From Trichomonas tenax (Eukaryota > Parabasalia > Trichomonadida > Trichomonadidae), in assembly GCA_023091735.1 (NCBI GenBank), contig JALKBU010000170.1, positions 1-64,000 on the forward strand: 64,000 bases of DNA. Reading direction: 5' to 3'. Position 1 is the stretch's first letter. Each line of letters starts with the position of its first letter. Below, piece after piece: positions 1 through 10,110 of this stretch. The notes under the pieces are model-generated. The model was not told the DNA's origin and ran no database searches. It saw only the letters and a list, made by a program, of their open reading frames with translations. Made by a program: the position numbers and the translations under genes.

Positions 1-868
1 CTTTGTTAGCTAATTCTTTAATATATCATGCACAACATGATTTTGTACATTGAGGTTCAATAACTTAGCAAAAAGTTAATCCAGTGAGTTAAAAAACGAG
101 TTTCGCCGACTTTGCGTATCAATTTTAGACAAGTCAAATCTTTTATTTGAATATCGAGCGTTTAGAAATACAACACAAGCACAATACGAACATACAAGAT
201 ATAGAAATAATGATTATATATTAAATCAAGTCATATCACAGCTTTAAATTCTAAATTTCAATCAAATCACTTAAAGCATATGACATTTCATACAATTCCT
301 AGACTATGAATCACACACACATATACACATATATAATATACTAATTATATTTGCATTTTACTAAATAATGAATCAAAAAATAATTTATATCCTTCTCACT
401 TGTTTTAAATTCATCTATCTCTTTTGATTATGTTTATAAATATGATGTAAACAATTATATACTATTCAGGATCTCAATATATCTTCGCAATCATTTGATA
501 ATTCTCATTAAACTCGACTTGATTTGTTAATGAAGAACACAATGAATAACAATAGCTACATTTGTAAGTTAGCTTGTCACCTATTTATACATTCAAATCA
601 CAAGATTCTAGCTAGATATTCTTCAATAATCATAATAAAAATATACACTTGATACTCATATTCAAATATGTTGTGCTCTATCAGTATGGCTATAAGGTGG
701 TTGCATTCATCAAACCATAACACAAACTTTTTCCGATAATTGTGATCATTTTTCGTTTAAGGTTCTTTATTGTAATAAATCCGGACTTTTCGCGACGATA
801 GGAAAAAAATCCAGTTTGTCTCCTAGACATAGTTTGTAGAAGTCAAGATTTCTAATTATTACGTAATA
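1..868. other. AT-rich intergenic region, no gene seen
   Basis: No open frame of useful length on either strand and no tRNA-like arm. The sequence is low-complexity AT-rich DNA of the kind found between the other genes of the window. The right-hand part leads into the structured patch at 871-929. Confidence 0.6.
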
Positions 869-870
869 AG

Positions 871-929
871 GTGCATAACCTGACCATCGCGTACAGCACA
901 GCGAGGAGTGAACGGTCACCGCTGAGGTT
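871..929 (+). ncRNA. Candidate structured RNA (compact GC-rich fold)
   Basis: This is a GC-rich patch in AT-rich DNA that folds on paper. An outer helix AACCT (877-881) pairs with AGGTT (925-929). Inside it, AGCG (900-903) pairs with CGCT (920-923), and GTGA (908-911) pairs with TCAC (916-919) around a 4-base loop, with a 4-base bulge between the two stems. CGC and GCG further in could add a short helix. I do not recognise an snRNA, SRP RNA, RNase P or U3 signature, and the strand is a guess because helices are symmetric. It could also be a repeat fragment. Confidence 0.3.
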
Positions 930-1359
930 TCTACATTACAAACAATTTATAATTGAATCATTCTTTTGACACATGATTTTATCAAAAACATCTGCTTTTC
1001 TACGATGCCTATACGTGGGAGGATGGAAAAAAAGTAGTCAAGATTCAAATGAAGTCAAGAAAATGCTTGATCATCACTTGGAGGTAATCTCCTTCATATT
1101 CGTGTAAACCTCCTTGAGTTTAGCGCTTTCATCGTAAAAAGAGTGAAAAATATTGTTTGAGATGATCAAAATCTAAGATTTTCAAAGAGTTGAAATGTTC
1201 GTCCATTTAACTTTGCGCTCTAATAGAGAAATGGCAAACGTATTGATTTGCACCAACGAGAGCGTTTTATTTTAGTTATATAAATCCTAAATAAAAATTT
1301 CCTTGAAATCAAACACTAAAACTATATCTTTTATCGAATTCTGATAAATTTGTAGATGC

Positions 1360-1800
1360 TTATCTTAGTATCAGTCGATTAAAACGATTTTATTAGAACG
1401 AATTTTTAATTCCATGAGATCTAGCAATGAAATCAAGTGTATTGCTAATGCATGAATGACCATTGAATGATCATATTAGTAAAAGTCTATAAAAACTTAT
1501 ATATTAGGCCGAATATAATTTTCATGAGAATTGATTATAATATGAAGTGCATTGGGAATGCTTGATTGATCTATTAATAACCATATTAGTATAAGTCTAT
1601 AAAAATGATTATATGGTATGGAATATAAAATTCATGAAATTTAATAACAAAACCATATATGCTGCTGATATTTCATGAAGTATTTTATTGCTGCGTTAGT
1701 AAAAACCGATAAAAGCAGTTTGATTTGTATCAATCCAAATTCTATCAGATTAATTGCAATATAACCAGGCGTGCTAATAATCTATCAATCTATGAAAGAC
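1360..1800. repeat. Degenerate tandem repeat, ~110-bp unit, about 4 copies
   Basis: The core TTAGTAnnAGTCtATAAAA, with variants, recurs at about 1365, 1476, 1586 and 1696, a spacing of 110-111 bases. Downstream of each core come related segments: an AT-rich stretch, a TTCATGA-like block and a TTGCTAATGC/TTGGGAATGC-like block. Copies are diverged but in register. The array lies just past the 3' end of the GAPDH gene, which runs on the minus strand. No coding potential is seen. Confidence 0.6.
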
Positions 1801-1890
1801 TAAAATATAGGTTATAGTCAAAGAACTCAAATATAAGAAAAAGAAGAGAATATGATATATTAGCTGACTTTAATCAGCTAAGATAGGCGT

Positions 1891-2976
1891 TTAGAGGTAC
1901 TGCTCAAGGCGGTGGAAGATATCAGCGCAGCGGCAAGAGTACATCCACTCGTTATCGTACCAGGAGAGGACCTTGACGAGTGTGCCCTGGCCTTCTGGGT
2001 TTGGAAGAACCTTTGTGGAGAGAGCATCGACGATGGAGGAGTACTGGTTGCCGATGATATCAGAGGAGACGATTGGATCTGTGACATAGGCCATGATGCC
2101 CTTGAGGGAGCCTTCCTCTGTAGCCTTCTTGAGGGCGGCGTTGACTTCCTCCTTTGTGACCTTGGCGTTAACGTTGACTGTGAGGTCGACGAGGGAGCCT
2201 GTGATTGTTGGGACACGGAGGGCGAAGCCATCGAGGGACTTTGGTGGAAGGCCGTGGCAAACCTTTGGAAGAGCGATGGCAGCACCTGTGGATGTTGGGA
2301 TGATGTTCATGCCAGCAGCACGGGCACGGCGGAGATCCTTGTGCATTGTATCAGCGACTACCTGATCGTTTGTGTAGGAGTGGACTGTTGTCATGAAGCC
2401 GTTGCGGATTCCGAAGGCGTTGTTGAGTGTCTTAGCGACTGGACCGAGGCAGTTTGTTGTGCAGGAAGCGTTGGAGATGCACTTTGTCTCTGGCTTGAGG
2501 TCTTCGTCGTTGACACCGAGAACGAGTGTGCACTCGATCTCATCGGCGGATGGGACGGAGAGGACGACCTTCTTGGCGCCAGCGATAACGTGGCCGTCAT
2601 AGCCATCCTTTGTGACCTTGCCGTCGGCATCAACTTCAGCCTTGGAGCGGAAGATACCTGTGGACTCGAGGACGACATCGATGCCGAGCTCCTTCCATGG
2701 GAGCTGGGATGGGCCTAAGCGGCCACCGAGGGACTTAACGACCCACTTGTCATCGCCATCACCAACTGTGAATGTCTGAGCAGCCTCATCGACTGTGACT
2801 GGCTCTGGGAAAGTACGGTGAGCTGTATCGTACTTAAGGAGGTAGACGTTTGTCTTGATGTCACCAAGATCGTGGATAGCAACGACCTGGATATCCTTTG
2901 GATAGAGCTTGCGGCAAGCACGGAAGACGAGACGGCCGATTCTGCCGAAACCATTGATAGCAACCTTGACAACCAT
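1891..2976 (-). CDS. GAPDH: Glyceraldehyde-3-phosphate dehydrogenase (phosphorylating)
   Basis: Glycolytic enzyme converting glyceraldehyde-3-phosphate, NAD+ and phosphate to 1,3-bisphosphoglycerate in the cytosol. The 361-residue protein has the Rossmann motif GFGRIGR (9-15), the catalytic block SNASCTTNC with Cys172, the activating His199 in TTVHSYTNDQ, and the C-terminal SWYDNEW. It is slightly longer than the common ~335 residues, as trichomonad GAPDHs are. An in-frame ATG ten codons upstream (3006) is rejected as start: a perfect Inr (TCACTTT, 2987-2993) would begin the transcript at about 2991, leaving a 14-base leader before this ATG. The gene is GC-richer than its surroundings, like V-ATPase B and RtcB, consistent with strong codon bias in a highly expressed gene. 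Trichomonad GAPDH is known to resemble bacterial forms. It also occurs on the trichomonad surface as a moonlighting protein (family knowledge, not visible here). Confidence 0.97.
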   Translation of the reverse strand: MVVKVAINGFGRIGRLVFRACRKLYPKDIQVVAIHDLGDIKTNVYLLKYDTAHRTFPEPVTVDEAAQTFTVGDGDDKWVVKSLGGRLGPSQLPWKELGIDVVLESTGIFRSKAEVDADGKVTKDGYDGHVIAGAKKVVLSVPSADEIECTLVLGVNDEDLKPETKCISNASCTTNCLGPVAKTLNNAFGIRNGFMTTVHSYTNDQVVADTMHKDLRRARAAGMNIIPTSTGAAIALPKVCHGLPPKSLDGFALRVPTITGSLVDLTVNVNAKVTKEEVNAALKKATEEGSLKGIMAYVTDPIVSSDIIGNQYSSIVDALSTKVLPNPEGQGTLVKVLSWYDNEWMYSCRCADIFHRLEQYL

Positions 2977-2986
2977 GTCTAAGTTT

Positions 2987-2993
2987 AAAGTGA
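2987..2993 (-). promoter_or_regulatory. Initiator element (Inr) of GAPDH
   Basis: On the minus strand this reads TCACTTT, an exact match to the trichomonad Inr TCA+1-Y-W-T-W. The transcript would start at the A (about 2991), 14 bases before the chosen ATG and downstream of the alternative upstream ATG. Confidence 0.75.
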
Positions 2994-4547
2994 AGTGGAG
3001 ACTCATTTCACCTTCATCAGAGAAAAAATTCAGTCTTCAGTGGTCAACCGTTAACACAAAAATTTCTATGCATTCTCTAAAATTTTTTTCTTTCATATTT
3101 AATCTCATCATCATATACCAAGTCTAAATTTGAAGTTTTACTAAAAAATGAACAAAAATTTTTTATCGTAAATATATGATCATATACATGATGATGAGTA
3201 TAATACCCATTAAATTTTCAGAAGTTGTATCGACAATTGCGACCAAAGTGAAAAAAAATTGTTCGACAACTTTCCAAGGAATCGGATGATTTTTGAGTTA
3301 TATTTGCACTATGCACATGTTGTTAAGTAATTTCTACTGAAGAATGTTCGCTGAAATGTTATTCACTCTTCTGTTTTAATGGCCTGTCATCGGCCTAACT
3401 TTGGGGTATATGGGAGTGTCTGATTCAAAAATTTTGTTATTTTTGGATAACGAACGCTTTATTATTGAATCTTTTAATAATTATCGAAAATAGGTGTTTT
3501 TGAGTCACCATTTTGCTACCATTAGATCGCTGTATAGTGTCCGTGAAGCGAATAAAAGAATCTCAAACTATATTTCAAAAAATTCTATTTCATGTTCCTT
3601 TCGAGCTGCAGCCTTTGAACATTTATAATATTATTGAGCAACTTCTGTTTGTTGAATTACAGCGTGTTCTCCATTGATTTTCAAAGAAAAATATCGAAAA
3701 TCAAATATATGCACATTTATTTTGTATTTTCCCAATTACACATTGATGATGCTCATATACCCCTTCTTGGCATATGCAGTTTACTATTAATTATTCTCAA
3801 ATAACAACTTTTTTTGGAAAAAATAAATATTTTCCTTATTAGCTGATTTTAAGCTAACTCATGCATAAGGAAGTTTGTTGCTGTCATTGAGCTTTCTTAT
3901 CATAACATAAAATTCAATAGGAATTAATTTTGAATTGATTCCAAGGTCATAACAATATATGATAATGATATAAAAGTAATGCATACAATTTCAATGTGAA
4001 TTTGATTATATTGAACAATATGAACCATTCAGCTTACATGTTTTTGAAAGATGAAAAACAAAACTTCACGAGATTTAGGATGAGATCTTTAGCTCAATCC
4101 TTCCATGTCTTGCAGGTTCAATAAGTTTGTTTTGAAGGTAGAAATTAATGAAATATTATGATGAGATTTTATATTGAATGTTTCTATGCTTGAAGTTCTA
4201 ATTCAAGACTTTAAAAACAAATCAAATGATATACAGCAATGTTCATAATATATTTCTCAGCCACTTTATGTTGCCATCCAAATTAAACACTTAAGACATG
4301 AATGAAATTTGATATTGTGATGCGTTTGAGTGTGTTTGCACGAGATTTATTGAAATATGCAATGATTAAAATGTGTGTATAATCGAAAAATGGGATTTGA
4401 ACAGATTTTGATGAATATTATTATAATAAATATCTAAAAAAAATGATTTAAGACAAAATAATGAATAAAATAGATATTATAGAATGTGTATGTTTTAAAT
4501 ATTTTCTAATATGAGTTTGATTTTAATCAAAATTTTTGAAAAATTTG
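2994..4547. other. Intergenic region between divergent genes, nothing recognised
   Basis: About 1.5 kb of AT-rich DNA between the GAPDH promoter and the PI31-like gene. I see no long open frame, no tRNA arm and no clear inverted repeat. Confidence 0.55.
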
Positions 4548-4554
4548 TCATTCT
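4548..4554 (+). promoter_or_regulatory. Inr of the PI31-like gene
   Basis: TCATTCT fits TCA+1-Y-W. The predicted transcript start at 4550 gives an 11-base leader to the ATG at 4561. Confidence 0.6.
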
Positions 4555-4560
4555 AAAAAA

Positions 4561-5082
4561 ATGTTTCCTAATTTTGGAGGCCCAGGAAGAGGTTTTCCAC
4601 GCGGCGGATTGGGAGGTTATTACGGTGATGACGACAGACTTCCTGGAGGCATGAGACAGCCTTATGGCGGAAATCCAGGCGGATTTGACCCAATGAGTCA
4701 GCCATTTCCTCCAGGACCAGGAAGATACGATCCAATGGGCCCTCCTGGAAACATTGACATAGATTTAGTTGGTCCAACGAATCCCTATGAACCTCCTATG
4801 TTTGGAATGCCAGATATTCCAGAATTTAGGGTAAAACGACCGGAACCAGAACCGCAGAGAGCAGAGCAACATAATCCATTGAGAGATTTCGCTCCACCAG
4901 GCACAATGCCAGCAATTGGAAGTCCAAATGCCCCAAATCTTGGTGTTGACGGCAAAGGAAGCTTAGTAGTCTCAGAGCCAAAGTTAGCGAAGCCTGTTGC
5001 ACGTGGAGATTACGAACAAATGCAACAAATGGGATTAATCAAAGAACAAGATGACGATTTTAACCCTAATTTATACCTCTAA
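4561..5082 (+). CDS. PI31-like proteasome regulator (C-terminal domain only)
   Basis: 173 residues, rich in Gly, Pro, Asp and Tyr. Two features match the C-terminal half of PI31 (PSMF1), a proteasome-binding regulator. One is the repeated FDP/YDP motif, with GRYDPMGPPG at 54-63. The other is the extreme C-terminus, NLYL, which ends in a hydrophobic-Tyr-any (HbYX) motif like those PI31 and proteasome activators insert into 20S pockets. The folded N-terminal FP domain of PI31 is absent, so the protein is probably largely disordered. The acidic stretch EQDDD before the tail also fits. The gene has its own Inr and converges on the coiled-coil gene, with 52 bases between the stops. It could alternatively be an unrelated Gly/Pro-rich protein; the tail argues against that. 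Confidence 0.55.
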   Translation: MFPNFGGPGRGFPRGGLGGYYGDDDRLPGGMRQPYGGNPGGFDPMSQPFPPGPGRYDPMGPPGNIDIDLVGPTNPYEPPMFGMPDIPEFRVKRPEPEPQRAEQHNPLRDFAPPGTMPAIGSPNAPNLGVDGKGSLVVSEPKLAKPVARGDYEQMQQMGLIKEQDDDFNPNLYL

Positions 5083-5134
5083 TTTCATGTTTAAAATAAA
5101 TGCGCTTAATTATAAAACATTTACAAACATAATT

Positions 5135-7132
5135 TTAATATAACAATTGTGCGAGTCTTATTCTTTCGTAAAAGTCTCTCACGTTAACGACAAATATCTT
5201 TGTAGAACAATGTCCTCCAATGCTTTGATCGAATTTCGTTTTTGCCGCTTTTAGAGCCTTCGCTTGAACTTCGTCTCCGTATTCGAGTAATTTCATGTAA
5301 TCGTTCTCGTAGACTGATGAAAACTCGGTGAATTCCTGAGCAATGAAAGGGATCATGTCCTCTGTATTGGATGGCGCTGTGAAGTCTTTAGGAGCGAGGC
5401 TTATTGGCATTATCATTGAGTTATCATGCAAAAACTGCAACATGTCCTCCCATTTCATTGGCTGATTGGATGATTTCTTCAGCCATTGGTTGTAGAGTTT
5501 GGCAATCTCCGCTGATGTAAGCCTGTCGTTGATATTGGAAATGAACTGCCTGAATTCGGAGAAAGTGTTGATTTCTTCGAATCCAACTTTCTTCCAAACT
5601 TCTTTGATATTCTCATCCAAACTTTGACATTCTTCGCCGTAAATCGCTGTGAGATAGTCCAATATGCCGTCCAAATCTGTGATTGGGCGATTTCCGAAGC
5701 TGAATGAGCCGCTTGTTGCGATTTTTGTGATTCTTTCGGAGTAGAACTTCAAAATTCTTCCGGTGACTAATCTCTCAAGAACTTCTTTTCCTGCAGTCGT
5801 AGCAGCGTTTATAGGTATAGCGCAGACTGATTTCTCGTTCATCTCTATTTCCGGGAACATTGGACCAGGATTGGCTTTCTGGAGCATCGAAATAACATAA
5901 AGATAAAAATGAAGAGCGTCTGGCCTCAAAGGATTATCAGAGAGACCTAAAAATCTCTGTAGATATGCGAAATGACTGGAAGGTTCATATGAACTTGCCA
6001 TAAGTGTTGAAATGAAATCGAATAAAACTTTTTCGGCGATATTTCGATGTCCGAAAATTTGAAGGAATGAATCGAAACAGAACTCAAAGAAGTCCTTGTT
6101 GCGCATTTTTGCGGGGCCTATTGTTGCCAAATTCGTCAAGTAATCAGCATAAATAAAGCCCATTGCAGCTTTAAGCCATTTTTGACTTCTGATGTTTGGT
6201 TCAGCATCCTTTGGCAGGGAAATGAAGAATTTGCTGTAATACTTGCGAAAATGTTTCTTTGATGATGAAATTGTATTCAAATAATTCTCTAATGACTTAA
6301 GAGTCTGATCTATGTATTCATATGAAGGCCTGTTTTGATCTGAAAGGTGAATTTGGAGTTCTCGAAGTTGTGAATTTATATCGTGCAAAGTGTAAACAAA
6401 ATTGTTGCTTTTTGGTGAAGAATTGTTTTCATCGTAAACTTTGATTCCTAATTTCTGTTTTATCTCGTTTAATTCTTGCGTTAGTTGCGTTCTTTCCTGA
6501 ATTTGGACGTCAATCTTTTCTTGAAGTGTGTCGAACTTCGAAACATCACGCGCAGCATTATCCTTTGAGCGCTGCTTCTCTTCGTTATAAGCTTCCTCGA
6601 TAGTTTTAAGTCTGGAAGCAGTAAACTCTAAATCAGTTTTTAAGAACTGAACACGATCTTTGTGACAGTTCAAAATGTACTCACGTTCTTTCTTATGCAG
6701 TTCTATCATCTTTGAGAACAGATCTTGGTTCCTTTTCCATATAACAGCGAATAATCTTCCTCTTTCAGTGCAACAAATGGAAACTTGGCGAACTAATTCG
6801 TTGAAAGCGACTGAATACCAGTGTTGTGCATTGGTTACGACGTCAATTGGGTTGTCTGTTTGCTCTAAGTTCTCGGCCAAAACTGAATTCAGCCATTCTC
6901 CAAGTAATTCGACTTCTCTCTTCGATGTTGTGCTGCCTGAGTGGAAGTGCTTCGATCTCCACATTTTCAGCTTCAATGGTTCAGCGGCTGTCGTAGGTCG
7001 TTTATTTATTGTCAATAAATCGGTGTTTCCTGATTCTTTCTTTCGCGGTGACTTCGTCTGAAGACGCATTACTTGCGCTGTCTGCGGACGATTGACTTCT
7101 TTGTCGTCTGCCCGCTTAACTTTCGTTTTCAT
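5135..7132 (-). CDS. Coiled-coil protein of unknown function
   Basis: 665 residues, not recognised. The basic N-terminus (about 1-60, rich in Lys, Arg and Thr) resembles a flexible tail. Residues about 140-245 are a strong coiled coil with long Glu/Lys/Gln heptads. The remainder is mostly helical. Near 530-600 there is a pair of helices with a TSAEIAKLYNQW-like pattern that is weakly EF-hand-like but lacks a calcium loop. There is no signal peptide or membrane segment. Long coiled-coil proteins in trichomonads are often cytoskeletal or basal-body components, but nothing here proves that. No clear Inr precedes the ATG. Confidence 0.8.
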   Translation of the reverse strand: MKTKVKRADDKEVNRPQTAQVMRLQTKSPRKKESGNTDLLTINKRPTTAAEPLKLKMWRSKHFHSGSTTSKREVELLGEWLNSVLAENLEQTDNPIDVVTNAQHWYSVAFNELVRQVSICCTERGRLFAVIWKRNQDLFSKMIELHKKEREYILNCHKDRVQFLKTDLEFTASRLKTIEEAYNEEKQRSKDNAARDVSKFDTLQEKIDVQIQERTQLTQELNEIKQKLGIKVYDENNSSPKSNNFVYTLHDINSQLRELQIHLSDQNRPSYEYIDQTLKSLENYLNTISSSKKHFRKYYSKFFISLPKDAEPNIRSQKWLKAAMGFIYADYLTNLATIGPAKMRNKDFFEFCFDSFLQIFGHRNIAEKVLFDFISTLMASSYEPSSHFAYLQRFLGLSDNPLRPDALHFYLYVISMLQKANPGPMFPEIEMNEKSVCAIPINAATTAGKEVLERLVTGRILKFYSERITKIATSGSFSFGNRPITDLDGILDYLTAIYGEECQSLDENIKEVWKKVGFEEINTFSEFRQFISNINDRLTSAEIAKLYNQWLKKSSNQPMKWEDMLQFLHDNSMIMPISLAPKDFTAPSNTEDMIPFIAQEFTEFSSVYENDYMKLLEYGDEVQAKALKAAKTKFDQSIGGHCSTKIFVVNVRDFYERIRLAQLLY

Positions 7133-7532
7133 GAAAAAAATAACGAAGTTTAAAATTTTATATTAAAATCGAATTTCTATTTATTGAATAGAGTTTGCTA
7201 ACATTATAACAGCAAAATACATTGAAAAAATCAAAACCGTCTTCAAATCTCCACAATTTTCTAGTAAATCATATCATTTTCTCTTCATTGACATTAATAA
7301 ATTCATACAATTGAAATATTTTTATCTCTAAAATCAAAAATTATCAAATGGTTTTTCAAATGATAAAAATTTTTAAAGCATGATATATGATTTTCTCTTT
7401 ATTATTAAAATTAAAAATAAAAATTAATTATATGTATTAACTTAAATACAAGAATTTTTTTTATATTGGGCTAAAAATTGAATTTTAATATAAATAATTA
7501 AATTTTGTTGAATAATGATTTAGATTTTTTTG
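7133..7532. other. Divergent promoter region, no motif identified
   Basis: 400 bases of very AT-rich DNA between two divergent genes. I see no TCA-type Inr at the expected distance from either ATG. Confidence 0.5.
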
Positions 7533-8327
7533 ATGAATGATTTTATTACTATTTCAAGTGATAAAATTGTTTCATCACTAACGAACAATGACACTTCGGT
7601 CCTTCAGGAGATAAATCAGGCGTTTATTTCCACATATTCGCAGAGAAATGCCGGAATTTCGAATTATATTTCATATTGGGAGAATCAAATCAGAAATCTA
7701 CTTGAATCATACGACAAACTATCAGAGCATAAACAACTCGCGACTATTTCAACCCAAATCCTACATTTAGTCGTAGATATCGCTAAAAAATTATTTGATT
7801 ACGAAATATTTCCTTTATATCTTGCCGAAGTATTCTTTAAGTTTGGGCAATTCGAAATGGATATCAATCAGCCGGGTTTAGCAATTGATTATTTTCTTGC
7901 TGCTTCAAATCTTTACCAATCGTTTTCATTGCAGTCAGAGTTTGCAGTATGTTACTCAAATGTTGCATACATTCATTACCAGAACAATAGACTTCAAAAT
8001 GCTTTAGATTATGCGATTCCGGCACAACAAAAGCTTCAACAGACAAAACATCCAAAAGAATATGCATATATTTGTAATTTATTGAGTTTGATATACATTA
8101 AATTGGAAGAGAAAGAATTAGCAATTAAATTCATGCAGGATTCGTGTAGATCTCAAATACCAATAATACCGCAACACCTTCATATTGAGGCTGTCAATAT
8201 TCGACCAATTACTCCTCCCACACGAAATCCACGACTTTCAAAACTCCGATCTCAAGAAAATCTCATTCAAAACAACATAACAAGTATTGGACAGTCAATT
8301 AATGACCTTCTCAAAATGTGTACATAG
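7533..8327 (+). CDS. TPR-like helical repeat protein
   Basis: 264 residues when started at the ATG at 7533; the open frame extends one codon upstream only through TTG. The protein is all-helical. Its middle (about 100-205) shows tetratricopeptide-like helix pairs. The spacing of small and aromatic residues in segments such as GLAIDYFLAASNLYQ, YSNVAYIHYQNNRLQNAL and YICNLLSLIYIKLEEKEL matches the TPR pattern W-LG-Y-A-F-A-P. The C-terminal 50 residues are basic, Pro-rich and probably disordered. No membrane segment or signal is present. TPR proteins scaffold complexes, and the partner cannot be deduced. The gene ends with TAG, which matters for the Myb relic at 30993-31597. Confidence 0.75.
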   Translation: MNDFITISSDKIVSSLTNNDTSVLQEINQAFISTYSQRNAGISNYISYWENQIRNLLESYDKLSEHKQLATISTQILHLVVDIAKKLFDYEIFPLYLAEVFFKFGQFEMDINQPGLAIDYFLAASNLYQSFSLQSEFAVCYSNVAYIHYQNNRLQNALDYAIPAQQKLQQTKHPKEYAYICNLLSLIYIKLEEKELAIKFMQDSCRSQIPIIPQHLHIEAVNIRPITPPTRNPRLSKLRSQENLIQNNITSIGQSINDLLKMCT

Positions 8328-8741
8328 ATATAAACTAGCAAATCAAACAAATATAACTCATAACATCAAATATCATCAACAAGCTGCCATTCCTTAAACA
8401 AGCATATAACATATCTTGTTCTACATCATTATTCACTCATTTGATATAATTTTATATTTTAGTATTAATTGCTATTATTTAAGGAGATAACCATCACTTC
8501 ATTATCGTAGTCATTGTACATTCCCTACAATTTACTACAAAGAGTTAATTTGATCAAATATTTGATATATTTCCAAATTCATTTCAATAATATGGATGTG
8601 CGAATTAGGCACTTTTTGGCTGCGCGAGAACTCAACATTTTTAAGGATCGCGCGGAAGGAGCAACCCAAGGACCCTTTATAATGCCGCTTGACCCGGAAA
8701 TTATAAAAATCTACCTCATTATTTTATCGAACCCCTATAAA

Positions 8742-8840
8742 CTACATTTTTAAAATTTAGATACTCCTCTCAATTTTTTCGAGGGTCCCCTCAATATTGT
8801 GAGGATCACGCCCGTAGAGTACCTAGATTAAAAAATGTAG
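8742..8840 (+). mobile_element. MITE-like element, copy 1
   Basis: 99-bp unit with its own terminal inverted repeats: it begins CTACATTTTTAAAATTTAGA and ends TAGATTAAAAAATGTAG. The middle holds an imperfect palindrome (CTCAATTTTTTCGAGGG / CCCCTCAATATTGTGAG). A second copy lies 80 bp downstream in opposite orientation. Small size, terminal inverted repeats and lack of coding capacity fit a non-autonomous DNA element. No clear target-site duplication is seen. Confidence 0.6.
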
Positions 8841-8920
8841 CAAACTATTTTCAAATCCCCTTTTATTTAAACTCCTAGAATACCCTTTATAATAATTTGT
8901 TCCCCATATTATCATATAAA

Positions 8921-9019
8921 CTACATTTTTAAATCTAGGTACTCTACAGGCGTGTTACTCACAATATTGAGGGGGCCCCTCGAAAAAATTGAGAGGAGTA
9001 CCTAGATTAAAAAATGTAG
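8921..9019 (-). mobile_element. MITE-like element, copy 2 (inverted)
   Basis: 99 bp, the reverse complement of the unit at 8742-8840 with about a dozen differences. Both copies are preceded by TATAAA-like DNA. Together the two make a ~280-bp inverted structure. The central GC-rich blocks GGGCCCC/GGGGTCC are conserved. Confidence 0.6.
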
Positions 9020-10110
9020 TTTATTTTCCTTCGATAATTAATATAACCCCTGTGTAATTAGAGGAAAAGTGACAAAATTCGCTAATAAGGTTTTTAGATC
9101 ATGCGGCAGAGGATATGTAGAGACATTTTCCGCTGTGATGACTCGAAGCCAGGCTTGTTTGTCGTAGACTTTTCGTCGAAATTATGAAATCACGACAAGT
9201 GTTCCTATCTTTGAGGAATCAGGAGCCATTTGGCACGAGAAGGCCATAAACTTCTTGATTCCTCGAGATAGAGTGCTTAAGTATTGGTTCTATGTCATGC
9301 ACTGCACAGATACTAAAAATGACTTTTGACATTCAATCTTTTTCTATTATATTACTGATAAGCAGTATCCAACAAATATTATTACTCTGTTTTGATTTTG
9401 TGTTTTATGAAAAGTTTTATCTAAAATATAGATTACAGAGATCAACTATAATAAAAATAATGCAATTTTAAAAATTGAATTACTTCCTCTTGCCAAAAAG
9501 TGACGCTTGAGAGATCTACGTATACAACAAAAATGACACCGCAAACTATTGTGCATTAAAATTCACTCGTTTTTAGGTTCAAAAACCCAAGTTTAATTTT
9601 AAATAAAATTAAATCCTCTGATTTTAGCTTTAATATTGTGAAATTATAATCAAAAATACTAATGGTATATCTTTGTGGTGATATTTTAGGATACAAATAT
9701 AATTCCTAAAAAAATTGGCACAACAATGTCACTTTTCAGTGCGAATTGGGTCTGCAATTTTAGCGAATTGGCCCATTTTTGTCAATTCGCTCATCCATAT
9801 TCAATATTAATACCAATCGATAGGCTATCGAACACCGACATGTTTTCCTGATTGATTCAAGATGTATTTTTTGAAATAAAAGAATATGAAGTTCATAGAG
9901 AAATAAACATATGAACTCAGAGTCACTCTATTACCTATTTATAAATTATGCTTATTTTGACCTATTTCAAGAAATATATTTTATCATATTTAATTTTGTT
10001 CTTTTAGATCAAGATTGTATGACAGAACGAATACTAAAGGTGACATTTAGAAACATAGCTTATATTTTTACGAATATATAAAAAATATAATATTTCAAGC
10101 ACAATTAAAC
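9020..10110. other. Intergenic region with a GC-richer relic at ~9100-9310
   Basis: Mostly AT-rich. A patch at about 9100-9310 is GC-richer and on the plus strand gives a broken reading with stretches such as EITTSVPIFEESGAIWHEK before a stop, so it may be an eroded coding fragment. It also contains a short inverted pair (GAGGAATCAGGAG and CTTGATTCCTC). I do not recognise the protein. Confidence 0.35.

Noticed and set aside
1912..2718. Long plus-strand frame (268 codons) opposite GAPDH
   Set aside because: Antisense shadow of a codon-biased gene; Cys/Trp/Asp-rich nonsense composition and no family match.
8514..8753. 79-codon plus-strand frame ending inside the MITE-like unit
   Set aside because: Begins at TTG, ends inside the element's terminal repeat, no Inr, no family resemblance.
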